Below, in pieces: positions 1 through 12,497 of a stretch of 64,000 nucleotides of DNA. The notes below the pieces were generated by a model. The model made no database searches and was not told the origin of the DNA. It worked only from the letters and a program-made list of their open reading frames with translations. The stretch covers positions 682,001-746,000 of the forward strand of contig JAFFSR010000097.1 in assembly GCA_017163975.1 (NCBI GenBank), written 5' to 3'. The position numbers and the translations under genes are program-made. This DNA is from Anastatus disparis. Its lineage: Eukaryota > Arthropoda > Insecta > Hymenoptera > Eupelmidae. Each line of letters starts with the position of its first letter. Within the stretch, counting starts at the first letter, position 1.

Positions 1-1303
1 TCACCAATAAAATATTTATACACGGGTTTGGCAAGTAATTTTGTAAATATTTAATAAGATTAAAAAAATTTCAGAACACTTTTAAATAAATGATAGAAGA
101 AATGATGACAAAAAGTAATGCAGTTAATAAGATTAAACGCTTATTTATAAAGAAAAAAATTCGAAAAATTTTTTGCAAAAATTTATAGTATAAGATGTCA
201 TAGTTTTATCATCCGTATTATATAATTGACATTTGCTTCGTGATTTCATTAAATTCTAATGTGAAGATTTGATGGTTTCAAATACTGAATAAATAGATTA
301 ATTCTGTGAACGCATGCAAAATTCAATTATAAAAATAAAATACTTGACATTTGTTTCATTATTTCACGAAATTCTAATATTATGGTTTGATTTTATTACT
401 AAAAATATTTTATAATATGTTAAAGACATCAAAATGGTTAAAATTATTAATTAAAATAAATCGCTTAGCATACTTGACTACCATATACCTTTTAGGTAAG
501 CTTTTATGTAATAATAAATACGTGTCGTATATATGCATTTAATATAATAAAGTGTAATTTATAATGAAAGTTCAAAAAAAAATGAAAAATTGTACCTTTT
601 ATTTATTTGAAATTTTAACAGCATAATGATTACTTTAACGGACATCAAGAAATCTATCAAAAATTTATTGAATTTTTAGGATCAAATTTTTTTACTTTAC
701 ACAGCTCAAAAAATATAAATAACAAAATTTAAATGGAAAATTTTTGTAGTACTTTTAGAGAAGGTTTAACTATGTCATAGATCAAATAAACCATCAATAT
801 TTCTCTAAATGTATTTATATAGTATTATAGTATAATAAAAAAAAATTTTTTATGTTTTAAGTAGACTTATGTTTTCAATAAATATTTTTTAAAAATAAAT
901 TTTTCCTTAGATGTAATAATTAAAAATATTAATAAATGAATAATAGTTAGGTTTATAATGCTTAATGTTAAATTTTGTCTTAAGATATATATTAATATGT
1001 AATATACATTCTAACATAAATAAATTAATATTATAGTCTAATTTATTTATTATGTAAATTTTACAAATTACATTATGAATAAATTAAACTATAGTATTAT
1101 AAAATAAACATTATTATTATTTATTTATTAATATTTTTCATCATTACGTCTAAGAAATAATTTATTTTTAAAAAATATTCATTGAAAAAACGAGTATACT
1201 TAATATACTCGTGAAGAATTAGATTTTAATATTATAAGAAAAAAAATATAAATAAAAAAATTAATAAAAAATTTTAAAACAATAAAAAAAAATTAAAAAA
1301 AAA
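1..1303. other. AT-rich DNA, no gene seen
   Basis: Very A+T-rich sequence with homopolymer runs and no long open frame on either strand. I see no coding similarity, RNA gene or clear repeat boundary. It may be intron or intergenic DNA. Confidence 0.6.
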
Positions 1304-1307
1304 AAAG

Positions 1308-1382
1308 TGATCCTGACCAAGAGTTGAACTCGCACACTCCAAAGGAAAAGCGTAAACGTTGCGCACTCGACCAAACCTACTT
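1308..1382 (-). other. degenerate tRNA-like sequence (tRNA-derived SINE head or tRNA pseudogene)
   Basis: Read on the minus strand there is an A-box-like TGGTCGAGTGCGC and, about 40 bases on, a B-box-like GAGTTCAACTC. The spacing matches a tRNA, and a T-rich stretch follows as a pol III terminator would. The T-stem pairs at four of five positions, but the acceptor strands do not pair, so this is not a working tRNA. The best reading is a tRNA-derived SINE head or a decayed tRNA. Confidence 0.35.
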
Positions 1383-1878
1383 AAAAATATCATCGACATG
1401 AAATGATACATGCTCATCTGCCCCCTAGTTGTTTAAAATAATTAGATTTGGAGTTGAAATTCTTTTTTAATAGTTTTAAAGACTCACAAATTATATTACA
1501 ATTTTAACATTCATTAATTTTTTTTAAATTACTATTTTACCATCATAATAAGAATGTATTTTGGTTACTCCCTCTTTTTCTTTTTCCCCTGCCTCCTTTC
1601 AAAACACGCGCTCGGTTACTGTTAGCTTTTTCAGTTCGAGTTGAAGCTGAATCCCGATCAAGTCTGAATACAAAGGCTATTCGACTGTCTCGAATGTAGT
1701 CAACGTACATACTTGATCATTTTTTGCAAACTAAATAGATAATATATTTACATCATAACTATTGAGTGTAAAAATATGTCAATAATGAAAGTATTAGTAA
1801 GTCTTTAGCGCATTCAAATCGGTTTCAAGTTTTTTTGAGCACAAATCAATTGCAAAAGTTTTATATGTGTCATTTCCC

Positions 1879-1929
1879 GGCACGACGTAAGCGCTCTCGC
1901 TACGCTCGAGCGCTTAACCTCGCCGTGCC
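1879..1929. repeat. GC-rich hairpin in AT-rich DNA
   Basis: A 51-bp imperfect palindrome with ends GGCACG and CGTGCC and inner arms AAGCGCTC and GAGCGCTT around a short loop. Its G+C content stands out sharply from its surroundings, which suggests an inserted hairpin or the end of a small element. Confidence 0.6.
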
Positions 1930-3154
1930 AGAATATGACTCATAGGACCCTTGTATCAAAAAATACTATTATTGATCAAAGAGATTATTCGAAAAAGTCA
2001 AAGAAATTATTGGTGACACGTTCTCAGTTAATTTTAAACCAATTGACTTCATAATTTTCAGAGATCTTCAATATATATATCTTTACAAAATAATAATGCT
2101 AGAATTATGATAATATAAGTTCAAGTGAATGTTGAACTGAATTACATACATGAAATTCACAAAAATATCTATTTTTTCCCATATTTTAAGGTTTTTCTAA
2201 ACTAAACTTTTAAATTATTTTTTATAATCAGAACTATTATTTTGTGAAAATATAAAAATTGAAAATCTATGGAAACATTTAAGTTATTTTGTTGAAAATT
2301 GACTAAGAAAGCTTACGATAACCACCACAATCAAGTGTTTGAATAAAAGAAAAGATTTTGATCAGTGGATGAGATTTTTTTAAATTATTCATGGACCAAA
2401 GTCTTGTATTTAAGATAAATTTAAGGTAAAAAGAAATTTTATTAATTGATATAAAAAAAATGTATCGTTACATTCAAATTTGATTTTTTTCCAGGCCTAC
2501 CTTAAGAGCTTAATCAATAAGTATATATCTTTGACATATTAGTGTATGCTTATTAAATCTGAATATGCATAAAATATAATATTACATAACTACATTCTAC
2601 TTTACTTAAGTGGATTGTAATAAACTTTCAACATATTACATAATAAGTAAGAAAATACTTCATAGAATATTGACAATAATAAAGTACTGGGAAATACTGC
2701 ATAATTCACTGACAAAAATGAAATCTTAAAGTAGAATTCGAATAAGTGAAGTAGAACCCCAACAGGTCCCTGTGGCCCAAGTACTGAAATTCACATAGAT
2801 AGATAGATAGATATGTATTTATTTGTAGAAGTTTACAAAAGTGTGTAACAAATAATATAATATATAATATACATAATAAAATACAGAAATGAGATAATAC
2901 TGTAAACGTTACATGTAATTATTACACTCATGATAGATCATACAAGGCAATTACAAAATCAAGCTCTTAGAGTTAATAAAGGTCATGATGATCTTACAGA
3001 ACTCTGCAATATTGTATTTATTCAATATGAAAAGTAGAAGAATTTTAGACTTTGAAAAATTTATGAAATCTCCCCAAAAAAAACCTTTGAGTCCGTTGTA
3101 TCTCTGTTCTTTTCTAATTAAAAATTGACTTTTTTCCCAAAATTAGCAACAAGA
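1930..3154. other. no gene seen; short GATA microsatellite inside
   Basis: No supported coding region. A short GATA tract lies at 2795-2813 and is followed by AT-rich sequence. Such tracts often mark the 3' tail of non-LTR retrotransposons, but I recognise no reverse transcriptase nearby. Confidence 0.5.
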
Positions 3155-3962
3155 CCCGCATAAAAAAAATTTGTATTGCCAAGATATTGGTGAAACAATA
3201 TCCAATATATTGCATTTATTTAATAATCCCTTGGCAAAATTTTTCCAATATTTCGCCAACATTTAGCATTTATCAATCCCTAGGGCCAAAACCCACATTA
3301 TTCCCACATATTGGCAATATATTGGATATTGCTGATATATTGGATATTGCTATATCAATATATGATAAATAATTTCAAATAAAAAATCAAAGTTTTACCA
3401 CATTTAATTGAAAACTTTTTAACTTTTTTTTATATCATATCTATAAAGTATACAATATAGGTGATATTAAAATCTTTAATATAATATATAAAAATAAAAT
3501 ATTGGTAAATCAAATTCAGAAATCTTATTTTGCAAAACAAAAAATATATTTAATAAAATAATTTTTCAAGTCAAATTTTACGAATATAAATATAACAAAA
3601 AATCTATTATACTAATTGTATATTTACATTACAATTTGGTTGAAATAATTTCTGAGTAACAGAAATGTTAAATCAAATTTAATCAACACAAATCGACTTA
3701 TGTCATTTTTGTAAATAAGAAAAAGATTAAATCACAAGCCAATTAACAACACATTTTCAATATTATGTTGTTCTTTGTAAGGAAATTCATTAATTGTTAA
3801 ATAAAACGTCCAAATATTGTATTTGGAAGATTTAAAAATTCTAACGCCGTCAGAATACCATGTAAAAGATATATTGTTGGGATCACTTAATATTTTATTT
3901 GGACGGAGCATTTCTTGATACAGCAAACCATCATAAATATCAGAATAGTACATTGTTAACCA

Positions 3963-4062
3963 AGGGAGTAAAATAGGTGATTTTTGCCTGAGTCGAATTT
4001 GAAGCCTGAGCGAAGCGAGGGCGACAATAAAGACGAGGGCAAAAACACCTTTACTTCCGTAG
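3963..4062. repeat. imperfect hairpin inside the foldback element
   Basis: A stem formed by GGAGTAAAATAGGTG with the complement of CACCTTTACTTCC brackets a relatively G+C-rich loop containing GCGAAGCGAGGGCG. It lies just inside the left arm of the foldback element. A related CACGCCCT-containing stretch occurs near 5045, so this may be the edge of an inner, older element. Confidence 0.45.
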
Positions 4063-4244
4063 ATAACATATTACTTTTTCATACACCAAGGGCGTGAAAT
4101 TTAGCCACATTAAAAATAAATTCATAAATATTACAAAAAATAACGGCATTAATAGATGATAAAATTAAAATGAAAATGAGAAAATAAGACTGTCGAATTT
4201 GCCTCGGCAAGAAGCAGTTGGGTACGAAAGGAGGAAAATTAAAG

Positions 4245-4920
4245 AAATTGCCCACGAACCCATCAGCCCATCGACAGATCAACTCATCAAAACCAATGAC
4301 CCATCGACTCATGAATCCATTGACCCATCATCCTGCTGATCCACGTACTCTTTGACCCATCTACCCATGCAACCATCAATTTATTGAACCATGAACCTAT
4401 CGACCCATTGATTTATTGACCAATTAACCCATTTACCCATGAATTCATCGATCAATAGACCTATCAACTCATCGACCCATTCAACTTCTGACATCCACCA
4501 AAAAATTCATCCGTCCATCCATTAACCCATCAACGAATTCTTTTTTCCACTCATCAACAAATTCCGCCCATCAACCCATCGACAAATTCATCTATCCGCC
4601 CAACGGACCGTCAACCAATCGACAAATTCATCTATCCGCCCATCGGCCCATAAACCCTTCGAAAAAATTCATCTATGCGCCCATTAACCCATCGACTATT
4701 TCATTTATCCACCAATCAGTCTATCAACCCATCGATGTATTCATTTAGTGGTCCATCGACATTAATATTTATCCGCCCATCGACCTATCGTCATATTTAT
4801 CGATCTGTCCATCGAACCATTGAGCCGTAATTTTATCATCCCATGAATCCACCTATGAATTCATTGCACCATGCACCCATTACTCAATTTATACATCGAC
4901 TCATCCACCATTCAGTATAA
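4245..4920. repeat. degenerate minisatellite of CCCATCGAC-type words
   Basis: Roughly 680 bp made of imperfect repeats of a short word around CCCATCGAC, with spacers of a few bases and variants such as CCCATTGAC and CATCAACC. There is no fixed higher-order unit and no open frame that makes sense. It is the core of the foldback element. Confidence 0.8.
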
Positions 4921-5884
4921 CTCTGAGACACGAAAAGTAAATTTCTTATTGGTAAAAATCAATTACGCTTATTAGAAAATTACTTTTTTGCCCTTGGGTA
5001 AAAAAGAGCTATTTTAGCCTCTAAGAATAGACATCAAAAATTGAACTTCACGCCCTGAGTGTGAAAGAAAATTTTTGAGCTTGAAGTGACTGATTTCTAG
5101 GACATTTAATTATTTTTTCGTAAAAATAAGGTCGTTTATATAATGTTTTTAATTGTGAAATTAAAGAAATTTCAAGAAAATAATTTATTGAATTATTATT
5201 ACATTAAAGACATAAAGAATCGTCATTATTCAAATTAATGAAACATTTTGAACAATAAAATATATGAACTATTTTCTTTAAGTTGTATTTATTAAAATTA
5301 AAAATGATTTAATCTTTTTCTTATTTACAAAAATGACATAAGTCGATTTGTGTTGATTAAATTTGATTTAACATTTCTGTTACTCAGAAATTATTTCAAC
5401 CAAATTGTAATGTAAATATACAATTAGTATAATAGATTTTTGTTATATTTATATTCGTAAAATTTGACTTGAAAAATTATTTTATTAAATATATTTTTTG
5501 TTTTGCAAAATAAGATTTCTGAATTTGATTTACCAATATTTTATTTTTATATATTATATTAAAGATTTTAATATCACCTATATTGTATACTTTATAGATA
5601 TGATATAAAAAAAAGTTAAAAAGTTTTCAATTAAATGTGGTAAAACTTTGATTTTTTATTTGAAATTATTTATCATATATTGATATAGCAATATCCAATA
5701 TATCAGCAATATCCAATATATTGCCAATATGTGGGAATAATGTGGGTTTTGGCCCTAGGGATTGATAAATGCTAAATGTTGGCGAAATATTGGAAAAATT
5801 TTGCCAAGGGATTATTAAATAAATGCAATATATTGGATATTGTTTCACCAATATCTTGGCAATACAAATTTTTTTTACGCGGGG

Positions 5885-6139
5885 AGGCAAAAATAAAGAG
5901 ATGGTTTTGATGTGTTTAATAAAATGTAATATTTTCTTTGATTAGTATGAATTAATTTTATTGCTTCGTTTTTAAGAAAAGTTGGAATCACTTAAAAAAT
6001 TAGAAATTAGTGTCAAATAATGGGATTTTCAAGTTATTCCAACTTTTCTTGAAAATAAAGCGGTGGAATTAAATTATTCTTATCAGAGAAAATATTGCTT
6101 TCTATTGCACGAATCGAAACCATCTCTTTATTTCTGCCT
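5885..6139. mobile_element. 255-bp MITE-like hairpin
   Basis: It begins AGGCAAAAATAAAGAGATGG and ends with the inverted complement (AGGCAGAAATAAAGAGATGG read from the other strand). A second internal inverted pair (GAAAAGTTGGAA and TTCCAACTTTTC) makes a stem nearer the centre. It abuts the 3155-5883 foldback element. No coding capacity. Confidence 0.6.
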
Positions 6140-6894
6140 GAAGCTATTAGTTTTTATAAAAAATAAATTTTAAATAGATTCGGTAAAACAGGTAACTGTG
6201 TCGGTATACAGCTAACTCTTAAAAAGGTAAAAGTGCGGCAAGTTTGCTTTTTTCTCTTAAATAATAAGAATTTTAATTCTATCTTCATAAACAATTCTTT
6301 AAATTACAAATAATTTTAATTACATTCTCCAAATATACCTTTTAATTTTATTAAAGAACTTTATTAACATTAAAACAATGTTCATATATACAATATTAAT
6401 AACAAAAATACGCCATAGAAAGTTCTGAAATCAATATGAGTAAGTCAAGTTTTTATTGTCACGTATATATATAATACAACAATTTCATAAAGATTGACTT
6501 ATTTATCAGAAACATTTACCATTTACCAAAATATACTTTACAAAGTTTAGCTTAACCCTTAAATGGTAGCTTCATTTTTGGAAACCTTAAACGATAACGA
6601 TGGGTTACTCCTTTCTAAAGCTTTAAAAAGTATATTATATATTATTAGAAATTGATAATAGCTTTATTTTTATGTTAAGATTTCATGTGGATTAATAAAT
6701 TAATAAAGTTAATTAAAAAATTTTGTAAAAAATGCAGTCATAATAGAAATAAAGATGACGAAATTACTTGTTATTTAAACATCTAATGCAAAACTAAAAA
6801 TTAAAGAGAGTAATGTTATAGTTATAAACACACTTGCCAGGCCCATACTCCCATACTTAAAGATGTTTTCAGTGTATTGACACTAAAATGTTTA
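6140..6894. other. AT-rich DNA, no gene seen
   Basis: No coding similarity, RNA gene or repeat boundary that I can support. Confidence 0.5.
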
Positions 6895-7085
6895 CCCACA
6901 CAGCATGAAAGAATTTTGAAATAATTTCATGAAATATTACAAGTAATAATACGTTGAAAGCATTTAAAAACAACTTAAAAAGATAACTATATTCTTTTGA
7001 AAAAAATTTATGAAATAATACACAAGAAGATTACAAAATCTTTACAAAAATAATACCGAAAAGGAAACAAAAGTTAAGACATGAA

Positions 7086-7960
7086 ATATTACACGAATCC
7101 TTACTGAAAGGACTTTGAAAAAACTACTTGAAAGGAAACAAGAAGCAATTTAGAAATCTTCAAACGATTAAAATCAGAAAATAATTTAGAAAGATTTTTG
7201 GGATGATCTAAGGTATTCTTTAACCAAATCATTTCAAGATGCTTTTAAAAAGCATTCATGTAATAATTCATGCAATGTTTTGATAAAGTCGCACGAAATC
7301 TTCCATGAAAAATTTTGAGATCTTTTTGAAATATTTCATGATATAACTTATGATGAGAATAAAAGGTATTACATGAATCCTTACTGAAAGGACTTTGAAA
7401 AGACTACTTGAAAGGAAACAAGAAACAACTCTGAAATCTTCCAACGATTAAATTCAGAAAATAATTTAGAAAGATTTTTGGGATGATCTAAGGTATTCTT
7501 TAACCAAATCATTTCAAGATTCTTTCAAAAAGCATTCATGTAATAATTCATGCAATGTTTTGGTAATGTCGCACAAAATCTTACATGAAATAATTTTGAA
7601 ATTTTTTTGAAATATTTCATGAAATAACTTATGATGAGAATAAAAGTCATTCCATAAATGCTTACTGAAAGGACTTTGAAAAGACTTCTTGAAAGGAAAC
7701 AAGAAAGAACTCAGAACTTTTTTGGAGGTTCCAGTCGTAAAATAATTCAGAAAGATTTTCGGAATGATCTAAGGTATTCTTTCACCGAATCATTTCGAGA
7801 TTCTTTCAAAAAGCATTCATGTAATAATTCATGCAATATTTTGGTAAAGTCTTAAGAAATCATACATGAAATAATTTTGAAATCTTTTTGAAATAATTCA
7901 TGAAAGAACTTATCATGACGGGAATAAAAGTTATTACATTAATCCTTACTGAATGGACTT
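7086..7960. repeat. tandem satellite, period about 281 bp
   Basis: The marker TTACTGAAAGGACTTTGAAA recurs at 7101, 7381 and 7662 and in diverged form at 7946, so the unit is 280-284 bp. Units differ by scattered substitutions. The short ORFs in this block are repeat-derived. Confidence 0.8.
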
Positions 7961-8231
7961 TGAAAGGACTTATTGAAAGAAAACGTGAAATATAACAGAA
8001 TCATTTAGAAATATTTTCGGGATTAGTTTATAATTTATCCGCTTGATGGCGGTATCTCTTACTCTCGCAAGCGGTAAGAGTGCTTCCCGTTTCATATATA
8101 AGGAAATTAACAATCTAAAATAGAAACTATAAATTGCTATGCATGCGATGTCTGTGTTATGATAACTTCGATTTAACCGCTGTGAAACTCTTCGTAACCC
8201 TATAAATAATTATATCATCATATCCGTTATA

Positions 8232-8248
8232 AATATATATATATATAC

Positions 8249-8293
<45 letters not shown>

Positions 8294-8299
8294 TGTGTA
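8232..8299. repeat. TA/GT microsatellite
   Basis: A run of TA dinucleotides followed by about 18 GT dinucleotides and then interrupted GT/TATG repeats. Confidence 0.95.
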
Positions 8300-8965
8300 T
8301 GTATTAATTCTAAATTGATTCTTAAATAATACAGGAAAGAATTAAGTTTCTACAACTTTACACGTCTCTCAACTAAAGATATATGAAATGATTAATGCAT
8401 TATTACTAAAAGAATTCATGGATCCTTACGGAATTCTTTTATTGAAAGGATTCTGTAATGATTCTATGTCCGAGGTATATTCCTTTTAGAAATAATACAA
8501 TAAAATATGTCATATCATTCTTACAGAATCCTTTCAATGGAAGATGTATGAAAAGTTTCACGAATTATTACCAAAAGAATTCATGGATCCTTACAGAATT
8601 TTTTCATTGAAAGGATTCTGTAATAATTCTATGTCCGGAGTATATTCCTTTTTGAAATAATAGAATGAAATATTTTTTAAATATTTCTTATCATTCTTAC
8701 AGAATCCTTTCAATGTAAGATGTATGAAAAGATTTACGAATTATTACCAAAAGAATTCATGGATCCTTACAGAATTCTTTCATTGGAAGGATTTTGAAAT
8801 GTCTTGTAAACTCTTTATGAAATATTTTTTTGTATTATTTTTAAAAGAATAATACCTCGGACATAGAATTATTTCAGAATCCTTTCAGTGATATATTTCT
8901 GAAAGATTGTAGTCCTTTCATGAATCCTTTCAGAATTCTTTTAAAGTCCTTTCATGCTGTATGGG

Positions 8966-9911
<946 letters not shown>

Positions 9912-10189
9912 TAAAAATAATAATATGATACTAAATCATCAATTTATAAATCATTTCAAAATGCATTATATATAATAATCTAATAATAAATTATATTTTA
10001 TGCGTTTTTATCAAATCTACTTATATCTCCGTAATTTTATATTAAGCTGTAGCCATCTCAGATCATAATAGTAGTTTATGCAACAAGTGTGTGTAGTGTA
10101 CTTTTTTCCATGAGTAGCCATGCGATCGCTCGAGTGAAAAAATGTCACATTCGAGTTGCATACTATATTTTTTTATATATAAAAAATAT

Positions 10190-10209
10190 ACGCGCAGTAT
10201 ACTGCGCGT
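10190..10209. repeat. perfect 20-bp palindrome
   Basis: ACGCGCAGTATACTGCGCGT reads the same on both strands and stands out as G+C-rich in an AT-rich stretch just downstream of the kinase exon. No known function. Confidence 0.9.
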
Positions 10210-10329
10210 CCATTTTTGAATCAATGAAAAATAAGAAAGCAGTTATACAGATGAACGTGAGAATTCGCATTAGTATTTTATATACTGCTTTAAAGCAAAG
10301 AAAGCAAATTATTTTCAATGATTTGTCGT

Positions 10330-10450
10330 GATCTAGTGTGGGAAGGCAGGAATGAAGACGGGGTCTAGGGGTGGAGTCCCTGGTAGGGCTGCAAGGGGCA
10401 AAACCTCCACCGAGAGAATCAGAAGGGCAAAGTGGAGCCTCCAGCCTACA
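10330..10450. repeat. short G+C-rich purine-strand insert
   Basis: About 120 bp with G-rich and C-rich blocks (GGGGTCTAGGGGTGGAG, CCACCGAGAG) quite unlike the flanks. A frame on the minus strand crosses it, but that frame has no recognisable product. A second G+C-rich block with GGGGCGCGGCAGCGCCCCC lies near 49650. Confidence 0.4.
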
Positions 10451-11584
10451 AAAAAAATGATAGTTTTTAAAATGAAAAAAAAACAATTAATAAAATAAAT
10501 TTAAAATATATGAAAATATAATTTAGATCTTATTACATATAAAATATTATTCACATAAGTTTCAAACAAGGGCGAAAATTAATTTCTAGCTAGTCCATTG
10601 ATCCATCGATCTTGAAATGAAATGTTATTATTGCCAACAATAACTATTGAAGCGTAAATTAAAGAATTAACAAAATTATTCTTGTGACGTACATGGATAT
10701 TTGTTTTGTTATGATTGCTGTGTGTGGGGTGATTTTAGTTCACGCACGGCTTTTTACTTCACAAACAGAATAAAATAATCTAAACTTTACACACGGATGT
10801 CATCCACATACTTTTGCGCACCCTACGAAAAAATTGTAAGAATTAAAAAGTTTTATTACATAGCAGCCAAAAGTGGTAGCTTAAAAAATCCAATAGCGTT
10901 CAAAAGAGCAAGCAAAAAGCTTTTAAAAATACTATTGTGGATTTTAAAAAACTTAAATTTAGGTTTTTTATAAAAGTTAAAAAAAGATAAAGAAAAAGAA
11001 AAAAATTAGACTTTCTTTAATTTGCTGTAGATTTACAAGAAGAGTATTTGGTCCCCGGGAAACGGTATCGGCTGAAACTGCAGGATATGGTTCCTTAATG
11101 AAAAAAAATGAACCCATGTTTTTTTTGTGCTAATAGGCCCTATAGACGGAGATATAGACATTTTTTCGAAAATGTAGAGAAAAAAAGCGTTTATATGAAC
11201 TTGAATAACTAAACGACTAAAACTTTTACAGATAAATGTATGGAAAATAGAAGAAAAAACAAGTTAAAAACTTTAAGCCTTATTGCATCAAAAAAGCTTT
11301 CGTAGCTCAAAAGTTGTGCCTAATTGAAAATTACTACATATTTATTAATATTTCTAGCACGTAACATACGATCAAATTTTTACCCTATTCCATTAGTATA
11401 ATTTAATCGCCTGTAACTTTTGAACCATATGAGATTTTTTAATGCAACAAAGCTTGAATTAAAAGTTTTATCTTGTATTTATTAAGCTTTAAAATGAGGG
11501 ATCAAGCATTTGTTTTCGTTATTTTCTATCAGAGTTACAGTATTTTTTGTTAAAAAACACATTTTTTTAAAAATGTGAATACAA
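10451..11584. other. no gene seen
   Basis: AT-rich sequence without supported coding or RNA features, plausibly intron of the kinase gene or decayed repeats. Confidence 0.5.
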
Positions 11585-12175
11585 TCTGTAAGCAACTATT
11601 ATTTATAGTTATTTACAATTATTTACAATTATTCACATATTCTTTGTAGTTATCTACAATTATTCATAATTATTTATAGTTATTTACATTTTCAAAAATA
11701 TTATGAACTATAAAATAATTTAATGCTATTACGATTAATCGTTCAGAGTTATTTACAATTATTCACAGTTTTTTACAGTTATTTATAATTATTATTTACA
11801 ATTATCTATAGTTTTTCATAGTTTTTTACAATTAATCATAGTTATTAAGATTTTTTTAATTTTTACGTATATATAAAAAAATTGAGTAAATTTGTGAAAA
11901 TTTCCGAAAATGTAAATAACTGTAAAAAACTATACACTATCGTAAATAACTGTAAATGATTGTTAAAAACTGTGAATTAAAGTGAATAACTGTAAATAAA
12001 TATACGTTACTATAAATAATTGTAAGTATAACAGTAAATAATTATAAATAAATGTAAATAACTGTTATTTATGTCTCAATTCTGACATTTTTTAATATTT
12101 ATTTACAGTTGTTTACAGTTATTTACATTGATTTACATTTATTTACAGTTATTAACAGTTATTTACAAATATTTC
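11585..12175. repeat. foldback block of ATTTACAGTT/AACTGTAAAT words
   Basis: From 11585 to about 11870 the word AGTTATTTACAATT recurs. From about 11895 to 12065 its complement (TGTAAATAACTG) recurs, and from 12085 to 12170 the first orientation returns. The block can therefore form a long imperfect hairpin. No open frame. Confidence 0.75.
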
Positions 12176-12497
12176 CAGAAATTTTTTTCATATATAGAGA
12201 TTAAAATACATGAAATCACAAAAAATTGATATTCTTGGCATAGTTTTAATTCTAGAGCCATTAAAAAAATTTTTTTAATTTTAATTTCTTAATTTTTTTA
12301 TTTGCCTCAAAATTTACATGAAAATTATTTGCGATCGCCGAAATAAAAAAAAATTTTTTAACTGATTTTCTAAGCGTAGCTTTAATTTTGGAGAATTTTG
12401 AAAAATTTGAATAAAATTTTCATTCACTCATTTTTGTGGTATTTCACGTAAACTACGTGATTAATTTGCTCAAAAATTTGCATATAAATTATTTGTG
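12176..12497. other. left flank of the giant LTR element
   Basis: AT-rich sequence with no gene. It ends TGTG at 12494-12497, the left copy of the 4-bp target-site duplication; the right copy is 29920-29923. Confidence 0.7.

Larger units (their letters stand above)
3155..5883. mobile_element. 2.7 kb foldback element with about 580-bp inverted arms
   Basis: The left arm (3155-3734) and right arm (5305-5883) are nearly identical in inverted orientation and begin CCCGC. The outer part of each arm is built from repeats of CCAATAT and its complement ATATTGG. The centre holds a hairpin (3963-4062), a degenerate minisatellite (4245-4920) and no transposase frame. The same short ORF appears mirrored in both arms, which is a consequence of the inversion and not a gene. 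No convincing target-site duplication was found. It is a non-autonomous foldback DNA element of unknown superfamily. Confidence 0.75.
6895..8965. mobile_element. 2.07 kb TIR element filled with reiterated GAAAGGATT-type words
   Basis: The ends match as inverted repeats (CCCAYACAGCATGAAAG at 6895 and its complement ending at 8965). The inside holds about three and a half copies of a roughly 281-bp satellite (7101-7960) rich in TTACTGAAAGGACTTTG and TTCATGAAAT. After a GT/TA microsatellite come repeats of a second unit with GAATTCATGGATCCTTAC at 8410, 8580 and 8757. Words occur in both orientations, so the element can fold on itself. No transposase. A related end (complement of CCACATAGCATGAAA) closes the repeat block near 48.03 kb. 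Confidence 0.65.

Noticed and set aside
1308..1382. Functional tRNA gene
   Set aside because: Acceptor strands and D-stem do not pair; only the A- and B-box-like parts remain.
3187..3372. 61-codon ORF mirrored at 5666-5890
   Set aside because: Translation of the inverted arms of the foldback element; made of repeated CCAATAT words.
10163..10486. 107-codon minus-strand ORF
   Set aside because: Crosses a G+C-rich insert and a palindrome; no domain, no codon pattern of a gene.
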